Assembly: GCA_963855995.1 (NCBI GenBank)
Contig: OY979716.1
Location: 53,820,158 to 53,884,157, forward strand
Length of the DNA stretch: 64,000 nucleotides
Source of the DNA: Muricea muricata
Taxonomy: Eukaryota > Cnidaria > Anthozoa > Malacalcyonacea > Plexauridae
Direction: 5' to 3'
Under the pieces are notes generated by a model that made no database searches, was not told the DNA's origin, and saw only the letters and a list, made by a program, of their open reading frames with translations. The position numbers and the translations under genes are program-made. The stretch's first letter is position 1; each line of letters starts with the position of its first letter. This document shows positions 63,965-64,000 of the stretch, piece by piece.

Positions 63965-64000
63965 AGGAATTATTACAGGATATCTAACAAATTGTCACAA

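Larger units (their letters stand above)
1..64000. repeat. tRNA-gene tandem array (satellite), unit about 1,275 bp
   Basis: The same 1.27-kb unit recurs from end to end, about 50 times, always in one orientation. Order within a unit: Arg (+), 265-bp spacer, Leu (-), 236-bp spacer, Pro (-), 355-bp spacer, psi-Pro (-), 123-bp spacer. Successive Arg starts are usually 1,273-1,278 bp apart. Exceptions are about 1,520 and 1,695 bp at 6.4-9.6 and 10.9-14.1 kb, 1,794 bp at 26.8-28.6 kb, and 1,151 bp at 29.9-31.1 and 34.9-36.0 kb. Both ends are open, so the array exceeds 64 kb. Reading frames of 61-115 codons recur only because the unit recurs. Confidence 0.98.
58979..64000. repeat. Monomer doublets BB then CC
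   Basis: B units at 58979 and 60257 (1,278 bp apart) and C units at 61534 and 62811 (1,277 bp apart): each class has been copied once locally after the ABC blocks. Confidence 0.85.

Noticed and set aside
1-64000. CRISPR array
   Set aside because: The period is 1.27 kb, and repeats and spacers repeat together. There are no short direct repeats with unique spacers.
1-64000. Bacterial or phage tRNA cluster
   Set aside because: CCA is not encoded, genes lie on both strands with internal promoter boxes and T-run stops, and no coding genes are present in 64 kb.
1-64000. tRNA-derived SINE family
   Set aside because: Units are head-to-tail without A-tails or target duplications, and each holds four tRNA elements. 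This is satellite rather than retroposon structure.

Overview
The whole window is the interior of one tandem array. A unit of about 1,275 bp (range 1,273-1,278 when intact) repeats about 50 times, and the array runs off both ends: base 1 lies inside a tRNA and base 64,000 lies in a spacer. I find no protein-coding gene. The sequence looks like nuclear DNA of a eukaryote, probably an animal. CCA ends are not encoded, the tRNAs have no introns, internal A and B boxes are present, short T-runs follow several genes, and the spacers are AT-rich. I cannot name the species.

Each unit carries four tRNA-type elements in fixed order: a tRNA-Arg-family gene on + (73 nt), then on - a tRNA-Leu (81 nt with discriminator), a tRNA-Pro (72 nt) and a decayed 72-nt relative of the tRNA-Pro (called psi-Pro here). 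Arg and Leu converge. Psi-Pro and the next Arg diverge across about 123 bp. In total I place 49 Arg-family, 50 Leu, 50 Pro and 49 psi-Pro copies plus four Pro half-genes. The unit is itself an old internal duplication: the DNA around Pro and around psi-Pro aligns on both sides of the tRNA. Arg and Leu lie in the part present only once.

Region by region: 1-5.1 kb holds near-identical 1,275-bp monomers with Gln-type (TTG) anticodons in the Arg gene. 5.6-14.0 kb is a block copied at 4,491-bp spacing, with a 235-bp inverted-repeat insertion and a nested 222-bp duplication. 14.1-20.5 kb alternates two unit types as a 2,550-bp dimer. 20.5-29.3 kb holds assorted monomers, one shortened unit (27.5-28.6 kb) and Pro or Leu copies with changed anticodons. 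29.27-39.19 kb is a four-unit block of 4,961 bp present twice in a row. 39.8-64 kb is built from three unit classes (A, B, C) arranged as AB, ABC, ABC, ABBCC, a higher-order repeat like that of centromeric satellites.

The copies are not uniform. Arg-family anticodons are TCG (29), TTG (10), ACG (7), TCA (2, would read UGA stop) and CCG (1). Pro bodies also carry TGG, TGA and CCG anticodons. Leu bodies carry TAG except one TTG and one TAA. Many copies have broken stems, B-box changes or lost T-run terminators. The array therefore looks like a satellite that amplifies and reshapes tRNA genes, with an unknown subset functional.
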